Numbered from the stretch's first letter, positions 26,495 through 38,817 are shown. The stretch is DNA of 64,000 bases from Atrina japonica (GCA_030159075.1 BROG01000024.1:2080001-2144000), one strand, 5' to 3'. Program-made: numbers and translations. The notes: generated by a model from the letters alone, not told the origin.

Positions 26495-26747
26495 TTGGAA
26501 CTGATAACACCATTTAAATTCCAAAGTTTTCTAAAGCTAAGATAGTCATCTTTTTACAGTGGTTACTCTTAGACAGATTTCGGATATACTTTTAGATTTA
26601 TTATTTGACCTTGTATGATACCACTTTCTCTTTAGAACATACGTATACATTTTAAATTTGAGCTCAACTGATGAAGTCTAATTAACAGAAACGATCGTCT
26701 TGAGCATTATAACTTTGGTATTATGTTTATAATATTTGAGAGTATAT
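26495..26747 (+). mobile_element. Hammerhead-bearing dispersed repeat, copy C (longest)
   Basis: Begins near GGAACTGATAACACCATTTA, then AAGATAGTCATCTTTTTACA, GTGGTTACTCTTAGACAGAT, GACCTTGTATGATACCACTT, the ribozyme motif, ATTATAACTTTGGTATTATG and the TTATAATATT end. It is collinear with 28637-28873 along its whole length. No coding capacity. Confidence 0.75.
26662..26705 (+). ncRNA. Hammerhead ribozyme motif (type I, minimal stem III), copy C
   Basis: GCTCAA (26662-26667), CTGATGA (26668-26674), stem-loop II AGTCTAATTAACA, GAAA (26688-26691), CGATCG, TC (26698-26699), TTGAGC (26700-26705). Core and stem I are perfect. In stem II one pair is lost compared with copy B (GAC changed to AAC). Predicted cleavage follows 26699. 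Confidence 0.65.
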
Positions 26748-28636
26748 TAGAAATTTGATCAAATATATTATGATATTTTGGTCATTAAAATATTCCAGTT
26801 GTGCAATGATCAGTTTTGTATGTTTATGTGTAGCAAATACCCTAGTTTGAATTTTATATCCATATGATTCGAGAAAGGGTTCAGCTACTTCACGCCAGGA
26901 TGCAAAATGAGTGTGAGTTTGAAATCATGGTCAATGGATAATATGACGAGTAGTTTTTTTCTATAATCCAGCACATCCCCATTATTGATTTATAATATAA
27001 AAAGAGTTTTGTTAAATACTTGATCGTTTTAACGATTTTGACGAACACAGAAAATTTCACATAGTGATGTTAGCTTTAATTAATTTGTAATATTATGCCA
27101 GGCCCGGGTCCTATCAGGTGAGGTGAATATGATAATTTCTCAGACCTAGGAACACATTTGGGATTGATGATGTTACGACCTGTTCTTCAGTAACTTATTT
27201 TAGTTGTACGTAATAACATTTCCAAATAGCAATTAGAAATTAAAATTATCTTGCTTTTATCATTGTTTTGAACTCAAAACTATAATTTCTATAATTATTT
27301 GATTAATTCAGAATATAACGGAACGTCATATAAGCACATCGTATAGAAACTGGCTATATTTGATCTATGCAGTGATGTTAAGATTTAGGTTTGTTAAGAA
27401 CTTTTGTGTTTCTCCTGGCTCTAGCGGTCTCTTACAGTAGGATGAACTTGTATCTATGTCATTTTAATGCAGATTCGATATAAATCTCCCAAGAGAGTGT
27501 TTTGCAAGATAAAATTGCTTTCAATTTATACCAATTATGATATCGAATCACTATCACATTTGCGAGTGTCGAGTTCACGGATGTTGATGCGAAATTAAAT
27601 TTTGTTTCATTCTGACGTAAGATAAATATGATGTATATATCCGTGACATGCATATGCATCGTTCGTATGGAAACTTTGTCGAAATGAGTAATGAAGCAAC
27701 AACTGAATACAGCGTATCTGACATATTTAACACCACTGTATTCCATCTCTGTAACAAGTATTTGTAGATCGATCTGAAGTTACAACGAGAAGGAATCTGT
27801 ATACAGTATCCACGGTAGTTAAATACTCGTACGCGTTGGAGTGATCTAATTTGTTTGTTTTTTTTATCCTAAATCCGACTGCTATTATTTCTTGTAAATA
27901 ATGTTCCGTCATGAAGTTGTCAATCTTGAAATGATGTTTGATAATATCACATGGATTACTCTGTAGTAATAACATTATTCTCCTCATCTAATCTAGAATT
28001 AACCAAGCGTTTTTTTGGATGATGAAAATAAATTTTCTCTAGAGTTTACTGCTCATCAAATTTAAGAGATAAAACAAAACTCTTGTATGAAGCCCATAGA
28101 TCTTGTGTTATGTAATCCGAGTCCATCATTTTGTTTGAGAAGTCATGAGTGCTCTATTTGTATTTCCTCATCATAAAAGAAAGTCAGTAGGATTTTTTAT
28201 TGGGGTTGACAATTGTAAACCTAATAACTAAACAATGTTGTCAGTAATGTTAGCAATATAAATACTCCTGTCTTTAATTACGTTACGTTCTTCTTGGACT
28301 TGGAGCTAGTTAAGAAATTACACTGAATCCTGGTTGGGTCTGTATGACAATTAAGAATTTTTTTTATAGAAGTGCCGCTGTAGATATTTTAGGCTGATCC
28401 ACATAATATATTGAATACCAGATACTAGAAATATATCAAGGATATATTATAAATGCTAAAATGATTGCCACTTAGATACCACCAGTTACACTATGCAAGT
28501 GAAGACATCACTACACAATGTCTTAACGCAAGAATTCGAAAACGAAATTAGACTTTCAAACCTCAAATTGAAACTGATTCTAGTACCTTGTACCTGGTAT
28601 TTCGGTACCAGCTGATAATCTTATACTAAAGTAATA
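26748..28636. other. Unassigned AT-rich region
   Basis: No exon recognised. Minus-strand frames at 27459-27746 and 27727-27987 carry no motif. Confidence 0.4.
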
Positions 28637-28873
28637 TTTGGCACTGATAAAACCATTTAAAATTCTAAATTATTCAAAACCTAAGATAGCCATCTTTTTA
28701 CAGTGGTTACTTTTAGACGGATTTTGGCCATAGGTTTAGATATATTATTTGGCCTTGTCTGATACCACATTCGGTTAGAAAACTATCTAAAATTGTAACT
28801 CAACTGATGAAGTCTTATTGACAGGAACGATCGTCTAGAGCATTATAACTTTGGTAGTCTGTTTATAATATTC
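28637..28873 (+). mobile_element. Hammerhead-bearing dispersed repeat, copy D (decayed)
   Basis: GGCACTGATAAAACCATTTA, AAGATAGCCATCTTTTTACA, GTGGTTACTTTTAGACGGAT, GGCCTTGTCTGATACCACAT, then a damaged ribozyme motif and GTTTATAATATTC. In the ribozyme (28798-28841) CTGATGA is intact, but GAAA has become GGAA and stem I carries mismatches, so self-cleavage is not expected. Confidence 0.7.
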
Positions 28874-29635
28874 TAATGACGCTATCATTTTAAAACTTTC
28901 CTCAGAAGAAAACCAAATCATAGTTTCAAAAGCCAGATTGTCCATCCATTGACCGTTAGAAGCCATTCTTAACAAAACCCAATTCCATGTCCCTATAAGC
29001 TGGATTTAGATGACAAGCCTTGTTGATGTTTAACTTCATCACATGACCATTCATTGGAGCCTATTGCAATTTCAACAATACAGAAATGAAATATAAAGTT
29101 TGTGAAAATGAGAGAGGTTCCTTGTAACCCCATGATCGATACCTAGACCTAACTTGAAACTCTTATTCCACTTCAGTCTGCATGAAAAGACTATTTAAAT
29201 ATGGCGAACGAAATATTTATCTATGTTGTTGCTTTACATACCATCAATAATGTTTCACATATATGTAGATGGCACCAGCTTTAGGTGAAGTCCCACACAT
29301 TTTATCTGTACCACAAATATACCTGAGTAACAAACTAAGTATTCAAAATTATTTTCATTTTCTTGTGAATGTTTTTACAATGCTTACTTCATTCCAGTGG
29401 ATGGCAGCGGTGAGTGTTTTGATACTGTTAATGGATCTCATTTATATTAACTTGCGTTATGTGTTTACCGTAGTTCTGACAGTCATAAGAGTTAAATAAC
29501 AGTCATTTGACTGTCAACAAAAACTGAAAAGTTTTTATGAACTATTCTGTATTTTCTTTTCTTTTTTTTTCACTTTAAATGAGTATATTACAGAAAAATG
29601 CACAATAAAGTTATAGACTATGTGACTTATGGAAT
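28874..29635. other. Unassigned AT-rich region
   Basis: The 76-codon frame at 29269-29499 is rich in hydrophobic residues but has no recognised domain. Nothing called. Confidence 0.4.
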
Positions 29636-30472
29636 GACTTTTATATATATTTATGTGACTTTTATATATATTTATGTGACTTTTATATATATTTACCCTT
29701 CTAGTCTATCGGATACCAATGACTTTTATATATATTTACCCTTCTAGTCTATCGGATACCAATGACTTTTATATATATTTACCCTTCTAGTCTATCGGAT
29801 ACCAATGACTTTTATATATATTTACCCTTCTAGTCTATCGGATACCAATGACTTTTATATATATTTATTTACCCTTCTAGTCTATCGGATACCAATGACT
29901 TTTATATATATTTACCCTTCTAGTCTATCGGATACCAATGACTTTTATATATATATTTACCCTTCTAGTCTATCGGATACCAATGACTTTTATATATATA
30001 TTTACCCTTCTAGTCTATCGGATACCAATGACTTTTATATATATTTACCCTTCTAGTCTATCGGATACCAATGACTTTTATATATATTTACCCCTTCTAG
30101 TCTATCGGATACCAATGACTTTTATATATATTTACCCTTCTAGTCTATCGGATACCAATGACTTTTATATATATATTTACCCTTCTAGTCTATCGGATAC
30201 CAGTGACTTTTATATATATTTACCCTTCTAGTCTATCGGATACCAATGACTTTTATATATATTTACCCTTCTAGTCTATCGGATACCAATGACTTTTATA
30301 TATATTTACCCTTCTAGTCTATCGGATACCAATGACTTTTATATATATATTTACCCTTCTAGTCTATCGGATACCAATGACTTTTATATATATTTACCCT
30401 TCTAGTCTATCGGATACCAATGACTTATATATATATATTTACCCTTCTAGTCTATCGGATACCAATGATATT
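29636..30472. repeat. 43-bp tandem array, 18 nearly identical units
   Basis: Unit: ACTTTTATATATATTTACCC, then TTCTAGTCTATCGGATACC and AATG. I counted 18 occurrences of CTAGTCTATCGGATACC. Units differ almost only in the length of the TATA run (by 2 or 4 bases), so the array expanded recently. A shorter GTGACTTTTATATATATTTA subrepeat starts it. Open frames across it are artefacts. Confidence 0.93.
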
Positions 30473-30629
30473 TGAAAATAAGTCCAAGTATCATATATAT
30501 TTCATATCAGATTATCCACAAGTTAGTGATATCGTATAATTATAGTGTTTGGTTGCTGGCGAGACGACATACTGGTACGTTGATGATTTTGGAAAGATTG
30601 GTAATGTTAAAAGAAAAGACAGGTACTAA

Positions 30630-30910
30630 GGAAGATGGTAAGTGATCAATCACATATCCAGGGAAGGTAACTGAATTGGGAGATTATCGAAAGATAAGAT
30701 AATCGGTAGTTGTGGTGACATATGGCGTTAGGTAATATACCAATGACATCATGTGTAAAGGATATTTTGATATATCTCGTATGTAATTGATAGATCACGT
30801 GTCCAGGGGACGTAACTGAATCAGAGGATGCATTTAAGATAACGTAACCGTTAGTGATATATGTCTTAAGTAGTAAACTGGTGACATCACGTGTAAAAGA
30901 CAAGAAGATA
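30630..30910. repeat. Tandem duplication, about 135-bp unit, two diverged copies
   Basis: Shared order: GATCACGTGTCCAGGGGA (or GATCAATCACATATCCAGGG), GTAACTGAAT, AGATAA, CGTTAGTGATATATG, TGACATCACGTGTAAAAGA. A third partial start (CATATTCCAGGGAGGTTAC) follows near 30938. Confidence 0.65.
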
Positions 30911-32035
30911 GATTAGGTGTGCAGATTTCTCATAGACCATATTCCAGGGAGGTTACCGATGTCGTTAATATCAGATGTCCAGGAAATAATGATGAAATCA
31001 AATGTTAAGCAGATGTCCATGAAATAAGTTATAATTGATTTTAGCATGTGAATTATCGCATCTTGATTATATAGTCACAATGTTATCTCCGGAATAACAG
31101 AGTAACCCAGGTTCACAAAGGTTAAAATGACGATACCATAAAATATGAAAACAGCGCGCAATTAGAGTGTTTTATCTGATGAAGAATCTATTTTCATATT
31201 GCTTTATGTCTTATACCTAAAGACAAATATTTATTGGAATGGATCTTAATTTGCCAGCATATAACGTTATAAGGAAAGTTAATAACCCTAGTTATCTAAA
31301 GAGTGAAGATCCAAGTAAAATCGGAGCTAATTACAGTCATTTATCGTCATACATCTTAAACTTCGTCATTTCAGTTGAATATTTCACAGTCATACTGCTT
31401 GTCTTCAAAATGATGCATACAAGTGAAAAGTTGCAATTATATATCTAGTGAAAGAAACAAGCCAGTATGACAAGATCTACACAATGCAGTCAACATGACA
31501 AGATACAGAACAACTTTGGCCTGTTACATTATGACAACCATTTCCTTCAGAAAACAAATGCATGCGTATTATTAGAATAACCTCACGAAAGGTAATCCTT
31601 CTGTAACCATAACCAGCACTCTTGCCATTGCAAATCAACTTACAGCTTTTCTACGAAAATTGTCGAGTGTCTAGGAATAACGTTCGCTTTGCTGTGAACA
31701 ACTTTGTATTAAAAATGGTATGGGATGTAAGTGCTTGTATTTCATGTGAAAAATATATGCTATTAGCAATGTAGCTTAGAATTGCGTTTATTCGACATGT
31801 AATGGTTGGCTAAAGGTTTACCGAGTGTTTGACCTTAACCCTTTCAACCCTGCAGACCATAATAGACTGATTTTAAACAATAGAAAAAGTATACCACTCA
31901 GATATTCAGGGGTTAAAGGGTTAAGGCCATTTGCATACTACGATTACGTCCGTGAAATAAATACAGTATTCATTCCATGCCTGCAAATCTGTGTATTTAA
32001 GTCATGATAAATGTAGATTATTTCGTGTTGTGATA
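30911..32035. other. Unassigned AT-rich region
   Basis: Short frames (31239-31448, 31825-32007) show no motif. Nothing called. Confidence 0.4.
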
Positions 32036-32038
32036 TAG

Positions 32039-32205
32039 CATAGCGACCACCTGCTTTAGCGGGCACCTGTGTATATAGACCACCTGGTCACAAAGGCTGT
32101 TTTTGATGTCCCAATTGTACCTTTTGTGTACAATTCAACCTCTATATAAAGACTGGTTTTGTTGTGTTCCTAAGAAGGCTTTTATATGCAAGTTTCACTG
32201 TAGTA
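32039..32205 (+). repeat. Dispersed repeat X, copy 2
   Basis: Collinear with 1569-1737: AGCGACCACCTG, CACCTGTGTATATAGACCAC, CTGGTCACAA, CCAATTGTACCTTTTGTGTA, CCTCTATATAAAGAC, and the TTTCACTGTA end. Confidence 0.6.
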
Positions 32206-32284
32206 TTAAAATGGTTGAGAATTGACAATGTCAACAATATGTCGACAGCTTATTTTGCTTTAACATGAGAAAGTGTCTTTTATT

Positions 32285-32695
32285 TGACACGCACAAGTAA
32301 GTTAAACCTAGTTTTTCTCAGTTAAACCTGAATTTTTAAGTAACCCTAATTAACTGGAGAGAAACTAGATTTAACCGAAAAAACTAGCTTTTACTGCATA
32401 AAATGAATTAAACCTAGTTTTTCTTCAGAAAATTCTAGTTTAACTGAGTAAAACTAGGTTTGACTGCGCCACAATCCCATTATTGAATATTAATGTGATT
32501 GTGGCACAGTTAATCCTAGTTTTTTCTCTCGGTTAAACCTAGTTTTATTCCAGTTAAAGTGGGTTACGAGAAGAACTGGGATTAACTGGAGAAAAACTAG
32601 GTTTGACTCGTAACCCATATTAACTGGAGAAAACTAGTTTTAAATAAGAAAATCTAGGTTTGACTTATTAATGTGATTTTGGCAGGCAATACTTT
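32285..32695. repeat. Foldback-like 'AAACTAGGTTTAAC' repeat, clearest inverted structure
   Basis: Left blocks GTTAAACCTAGTTTTTCTC face right blocks GAGAAAAACTAGGTTTGAC. The centre holds TGCGCCACAATCCCATTA, then TTAATGTGATTGTGGCACAG, itself an inverted pair. The right end reads TTAATGTGATTTTGGC. No open frame, so this fits a foldback or MITE-like element. Confidence 0.7.
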
Positions 32696-33405
32696 GACTT
32701 AATTACATGCATGTTTTACTATACTTTTAAATACAAAGTTCAACAGGTCCATGCGATACGCACGGCAGTTGGATACAGAAATTCCACCGGAACTATGTAC
32801 TTTTATAAATAAAATTCCATGTACTTTTATAAATAAAATTCCATTCATGCAAATGTTTAAAGACTTCGCTAAAAGAGAATTGAACTTTATATTTGTGTAC
32901 ACAATTATAGAAACAAGGGACATATAATAAATACAAAATCACATAATTATTTCTATCTTCATTTGATTGTTGTAGCGGATTGATTCAACGATAGTTTCTA
33001 TTTCGTGCATTCTGATGATACGGAAGGAAACATGTATAGTTTTGTGTATGCATAGCCCATTTTTACCCCATTTGTATCAACCTGGAAATGTTGACAATGC
33101 AATTGATGATTTGGTCATTACAGAAGATATAAATATGTAGCTCGTTCACAAATTGTGTTTTGATTTCACTTACATTTGTGTTGATGATAAATAGTGAGAT
33201 GAACTACATCGACTTAATATGATGTAAATAACCAAAAAGTCCATAATTGCAAATCTGCAGGGGTTTTACACAGTTTATGTAAGAAACCTAAAGCGACGTA
33301 AGGGTACAGTTCTCACCCAGCCCTTGTGTCGTAATTCAGGACGCAACAATAAAATGAATGTTGTTTTTCCAGTAAATAGAAGTATTGGATGATAGAAACC
33401 AAATG
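32696..33405. other. Unassigned region
   Basis: A small direct duplication, ATGTACTTTTATAAATAAAA, occurs twice at about 32796-32841. Nothing else is recognised. Confidence 0.4.
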
Positions 33406-33407
33406 TG

Positions 33408-33620
33408 ATTACTAAATGTAATAAATGATATACATGTATGTATTGTGTGTTGAAATGTCATAAATGATATACATGTATGTATTGTGTGTGGAAATGTGAT
33501 AAATGATATACATGTATGTATTGTGTGTGGAAATGTCATAAATGATATACATGTATGTATTGTGTGTTGAAATGTCATAAATGATATACATGTATGTATT
33601 GTGTGTTGAAATGTTGGTAG
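33408..33620. repeat. 39-bp tandem repeat, five units
   Basis: Unit CATAAATGATATACATGTAT followed by GTATTGTGTGTTGAAATGT, repeated five times with one or two substitutions each. The His-Thr-Cys repeat frame on the minus strand is an artefact of the period. Confidence 0.9.
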
Positions 33621-35286
33621 CACAGAAGTTTTGATATTGTTGCTTTGCGTTTTTATTTCTTTTTGGGGGAATTGACTTAAAGTTAAAGTCGAAAATAGGA
33701 AACCTTTTTTCAGAATTTGTTATTCTGACGAACTTTAGAACGTTGGGAAATTGTTTATCGCATGTAGAGTTTTGAAAAGAGGCGCTCGGGGTTCATACGG
33801 ACTTAACAGGTATAAATAAAGTCAGAATTAAAACAGTAATTATTCTACCAATTATTATTTTAGTGCATTTAAAACATAGTGATTTTCCGTGGGTTGTCTC
33901 CAGGCACTATGGGATCACAATACTAAACCATAGAGTGTATTGTTTTTACGACAGTGTCACCTTTGGGTTGTAGTTAGATTAATTTGAGGACCTTTGGGTC
34001 TTTTATTTTTTACAAAAAAATCTTGGGGATGAAATAGGTGTATGAAAATAATATATTTTCATTAACTGAAATGAATTATTTGTGATTTTCGAACTTTATT
34101 TCCTAAAGGTTATCTACTTTTTCAAATATGTTAAAGGTACAAAATCCATATCGAAATTAAATACTTGTTTTGAAAACAAATGTAACAAATGTTTACTAAA
34201 AGCAAATATAGATTTAACTGCTAGTTAAAAGCATTAACTTAACTGAAACATGCTGTGATATGCTCAGGATTGAAAAATTAACAAAACCATGGCATTTGTG
34301 TGTGCGTGTGCTTGTATGTTCATTTGTGTGCTGATGGATCGAAGCAGGACAGCTTGTTTTTAATCTACTACCACTTATCTAAGTTCAATAAAACCAACAT
34401 GTCAGTTGATCTCAAAGTAGTAGCAAGTAAAATGACAAGTGACTTTTACGAAATAGACAAAATTGCTGAATGAAAGGTAATACTTGATGTTCATAAAAAC
34501 GATCTAGTACTTAAGGCTATTCATTGTGACGTAGTAGCAAATATTCATACGCTACCATAATAAGGTGGTTGGAAGATGGTGGCCCTCGTCCTAGATGACC
34601 TGTCACTATACCAATTAAAATCCACAATAGAAACGAGGCACAGATAGATATATAGCTAGTGTTGTAGGGATATCTCAGGAGTTCATTCCATCTGAAGATC
34701 TGGATATTGAAATATTTTAATCCGGTTGGGTACTTCTTACGATTTCTCAAAGGCACATGTCAATCTGAACCATTTTGATATTAATCATGAAAACAACGGA
34801 GGTCTGTGACCCTGAATAAAATATGGGGCCAACACTTTACCCTAGAATCCAAACAACTGTCTAAACAATGAAAGCACTGTGACTCACCTACAATAAACAA
34901 TAAAGAATGCAAATACCATTCCTTTCGCTAGGACAGCTGGGAAGGTTATGGTGCCGTTTTGTTGTTAGACATTCGCCAATTGCAGCTTGTCTAAGTCATG
35001 GCTTGAGCACAGAATATTCCAACATTGCTTGATGCCACCATTTCACAATATCTCTGAGGGTAACATGTAATGGTATATTTCAGATGTTTTACACACTCTC
35101 GGAGATTATCTATCCAAACCCTGGGTTGTAGAAAAGGTGCATGCGCTGATCCGAAAGTCAAGCAGAACATAACAACGAGAAACATTAGTAAGTCATTCAA
35201 TATGCCAATTTCAAACAAATGCCAGAAGGATTTGGATAGACAATGAAGATTATTGAACATTAGATTTAGACTTAAAATAGAATGAA
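33621..35286. other. Unassigned region
   Basis: A short TTTAACTGCTAGTTAAA inverted repeat near 34212 may be a scrap of the foldback family. No gene is called. Confidence 0.4.
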
Positions 35287-35499
<213 letters not shown>

Positions 35500-36224
35500 G
35501 CAATCAATAAGGATAACCACATTAGAATGTATTTTTCATTTTGTCTAAGGGAACATCGTCATTTGTAACTTCTGTGTTCATCTGGTGTTGGGGAATGCAT
35601 CATTGTAATTTATTAGTGCATTTTTTTCTTGATTTACGAATGGTTTTAGTGTTCAACATTGCAAAGATGTCAAATGTCGTGTAATTATGCTCAAGATTCA
35701 TATCAATTGCATTCACTCAAATTGAAATCACATTCAGTTTACTCTAAGATAGTGATTTTAGAAGTGAAACATTATGAGATGATTACGTCAGATTATCCAT
35801 TTAATAAACAATGTAAACAATACTGTCATAAACAACTGTTTACATAAATTTAAGCTGATGTAGCATTCGTATCGGTGTAAATTCATCGGTTCAATGACTG
35901 AATTAATAAACATTTAAACAAAAAGGCAATTGATTATATAATAAGTAAATACTTTCCCTTAAATCTTATATTAATTATTACTTCAATCTTGATTTTTTTT
36001 CCAGTTTTAGAAAGTATTTTTTTTAAATGAAGTACTTATTCACCTCTTTTATGCGGGTTTGAATCGGTAGCCATTTTATACGCATGTATCCGAGTTACCT
36101 TTTCATTTCAGTTACAGCAATTTTTGGATTACCTTATCATTCTATTACCCCCATTTGAGTAATCTTTCACCAGGTAGCTGATATTTGGTTCACTTAACAT
36201 TATGTAAAAATTATTTTGCACGAA
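35500..36224. other. Unassigned AT-rich region
   Basis: Nothing recognised. Confidence 0.4.
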
Positions 36225-36225
36225 G

Positions 36226-36268
36226 GGGCCTCCATGGACAAGTGGTTAGAGCAATACGCATTGACTGG
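36226..36268 (+). repeat. tRNA-like SINE head
   Basis: GGGGCCTCCATGGACAAGTG followed by GTTAGAGCAATACGC looks like the 5' half of a tRNA (acceptor plus A box). The rest is replaced by a foldback repeat starting at about 36268, so only the head is left. Confidence 0.35.
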
Positions 36269-36575
36269 AAAAACTAGGTTTAAGTAGGAAACTAGGTTGA
36301 ACTGATAAAGACGCCTAAATAACAATTAATTAAACTTAGTTCTTGTCCAGGTTTAACTCGTTAATGTTATTCGGCGTTGCATTTTGGATTGACTGCTTTG
36401 ACTGCGCCAAAATCACATTAATATCCATAAATGTGATTTTCGAGCGGTTAAAGCTAGCTTTACTCATTTAAGTTGAGGTTTTTTCCAGTTAATGTGGGTT
36501 ACTAAGAAAAACTAGGTTTACCTGCAGAAAAACTAGGTTTAACACATTAATATGATTTTTTGCTTAATATTTTGT
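36265..36575. repeat. Foldback-like 'AAACTAGGTTTAAC' repeat
   Basis: TGGAAAAACTAGGTTTAAG, then GACTGCGCCAAAATCACATT, the inverted AATGTGATTTTCGAGCGG, GTTAATGTGGGTTACTAAG, AAAACTAGGTTTACCTG. Same block order and inverted centre as at 32285-32695. Confidence 0.7.
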
Positions 36576-36659
36576 ATTCTCTTTCATTTCAGCATATTAC
36601 ACCATCACTATCAGTATTCCATCGTAATTGTTAAAATCTAAGAGTAACTGACGCTTTGT

Positions 36660-38087
36660 TACGAAAGCCTACAAGGCTCAAATTTATCCAGCAGAAAAAA
36701 ATACTAATAATAAAATCGCGTTACTACGCGAAAAAAAAGCATTATAACGACTTTTGAAAGGCGATATTACGCAAAAAAGGCGTTATTACAACTTTTAAAA
36801 GGCATCATTACGCAAAAAAACGTTATAACGACTTTTGAACAGCTTTATTACGAGAAACAAAGGCTTTATAACGACTTTGAAAGGCTTTATTACGCAAAAA
36901 ATGCGTTATAACGACTTTTGAAAGGCTTTATTACGCGAAAAAAGGCGTTATAAAGACTTTTTGAAAGGCGTTTTTACGCGAAAAAAAGCGTTATAACGAT
37001 TTATTGAAAGGCGTTATAACGCGAAAAAAGGTAGACAGTGTATCTTGGTATTGACCAAAAATGTTTGGGCGTTAAATAAAAATGTCATTTCTTGTTTGTC
37101 CGTGAACAAGATATAAATAAATTACTCGTTGGATGTGTATGAAATTTGGCACAAATTTGGGAATAAAAGAATTGACAGATTTTTGAAATTTGGGGCTTAT
37201 TATTTAGGTAAAGACATGACTTTTGAGTATTTTAAGAAATGGTCAAATTAATAAACGGATTTTCATATGCATTTAGTCTAGCTGAACTGTTAGGGTTGAC
37301 ATACCCTAACGCTCATAAACTTTTGGTTATGCTAAGTCAAGGTTTTTAATGTTTAAAAACCTTTTTTTCGTTGGTTTTTGCCATGAATGTTTACAATGAA
37401 CAAGCGTTAAAAATTTTTTACAGACTTGCATGAAACTTTACATGAGGGTGGGGAATTAACAAACACTAGAGATGACTACATTTTGGTGTTTCTGTGGGGC
37501 ATGTTTACGATGAACAAGCGTTAGAAAAGCAAATTTACAGACTTGCATGAAATTTGACGCGAGGGTGGGAATTAACAAACACTAGAGATGACTACGTTTT
37601 GCTGTTTCTGTGGGCCATTTTTTCGATGTTGTTTTCATGTGGATTTACTGGCCGATCAAATTGGCAAATGTGTAAATTATCAAACCACGATTTTGTGGAT
37701 ATTTGGTGGATTTTGAAATTTCCAAAATTAACCAAGGGATTTGCCTACGATTTGTCTCAGATGCTTGGTTTAACATAACCTTGCAGCCTTTTTTCGCGTA
37801 ATAACGCCTTTGAAAAGTCGATAAAACGACCTTTTTTCATGTAAAAACGCCTTTCAAAAGTCGTTATAACGCATTTTTTCGCGTTATAACGCCTTTTTTG
37901 CGTTATAACGCATTTCAAAAGACGTAATAACACCTTTAATCATCGTAATAACGCCTTTTTTCGCGTAATAACGCCTTTTTGCGCGTAATATCGCTTTCAA
38001 AAGTCGTTATAACGCCTTTTTTTCGCATTACAACGCGATTTTAATGTTATTTTTCCTGGACAAATTTGAGACTTGTAGGCTTTCGTA
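36660..38087. mobile_element. Long foldback element with terminal inverted repeats and repeat-built arms
   Basis: The left end TACGAAAGCCTACAAGGCTC is the inverted match of the right end, which reads TACGAAAGCCTACAAGTCTC on the minus strand (38087 inward). CAAATTT(A/G)TCCAG and AAAATCGCGTT follow in both. Each arm then holds about six or seven roughly 42-bp units of GGCGTTATTACGCGAAAAAA and GGCGTTATAACGACTTTTGA, opposed in orientation. The central 740 bp has no transposase frame. I could not see a convincing target-site duplication. It is a non-autonomous foldback-type DNA element, family unknown. Confidence 0.8.
37380..37620. repeat. Internal tandem duplication of the foldback element, about 115-bp unit
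   Basis: GTTTACAATGAACAAGCGTT, ACAGACTTGCATGAAACTTT, GAGGGTGGGGAATTAACAAA, CACTAGAGATGACTAC occur twice in order, about 115 bases apart, with a few substitutions. Confidence 0.85.
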
Positions 38088-38221
38088 CTTTCATTACTAT
38101 AAAATAAATTGTCACGCATATTTTGAATCACAATTACGATGTTGTCTTTCCACCTCACTCTGGAGTGTTCGGAGATGACAGCAGATAAAACGGTGATGAC
38201 TAATTCTAAGTGTGTTTGAAA

Positions 38222-38223
38222 CA

Positions 38224-38258
<35 letters not shown>
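38222..38258. repeat. Short (TA)n microsatellite
   Basis: About 16 TA units. Confidence 0.9.
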
Positions 38259-38444
38259 TTACATAGTATGAGGTCTGTGTTTCTAGTACCTAATAACATA
38301 ATGTCTGACACAGCGTCCATTATAAAAAATGTTTCCTTCTATTGATTATTCTGGGAGGACAGACTCGCACAGATAGTTTGGTTCTACTTGGGGTACAGTT
38401 TTCAGTCAAACACCTCTGGCATAAACATAATGATATCTACAATA

Positions 38445-38565
38445 AAAAACCAACAACAAATACAAAAACGAAAAAAAAAACCCACCCCCCCCCCAAAAAA
38501 AAAACCCCAAAAAACAAAACAAAAAAGAAAGCAACCCCCCACCCAAAAGAAAAAAACAATGTAAG
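38445..38565. repeat. A/C-rich low-complexity run
   Basis: Homopolymer runs of A and C alternate (including CCCACCCCCCCCCC). The Lys/Pro-rich frame on plus and the Phe/Gly-rich frame on minus both come from this composition. Confidence 0.85.
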
Positions 38566-38817
38566 ATTCAACTAGTTGAAATTTTAGACGATTCATTTAC
38601 AAATAATATACCTTTAATTTCTGATAGCTGTCAAGAACTGTACGATCTATAATCTGGACTGTCAATTTTCTGACGTTGTTTACAGAGTGCTCCTAATGTT
38701 GGTTGGATTAAGGAGGTCATAGGAAGAAAAACTCCATGGCAATCGATTTGAAATTAATAATGTGGTGATATTACACTCTCCAGACACTTCAACTCGAGTC
38801 ACCATTTCGTTTTGTGC

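Noticed and set aside
29805..30231. Two overlapping long frames with repeated TLLVYRIPM or PSSLSDTND peptides
   Set aside because: Products of the 43-bp array shifting frame with each TA-run change.
31178..31200. CTGATGA near 31179
   Set aside because: No GAAA at the right distance and no complementary flanks.
33010..33045. CTGATGATACGGAAGGAAACA as a hammerhead
   Set aside because: The segment between the core parts cannot pair as stem II, and no stem I partner is seen downstream.
33336..33623. His-Thr-Cys-rich repeat protein on the minus strand
   Set aside because: Arises from a 39-bp tandem unit, a multiple of three. No start or domain context.
38342..38596. Lys/Pro-rich and Phe/Gly-rich frames
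   Set aside because: Low-complexity A/C homopolymer runs.
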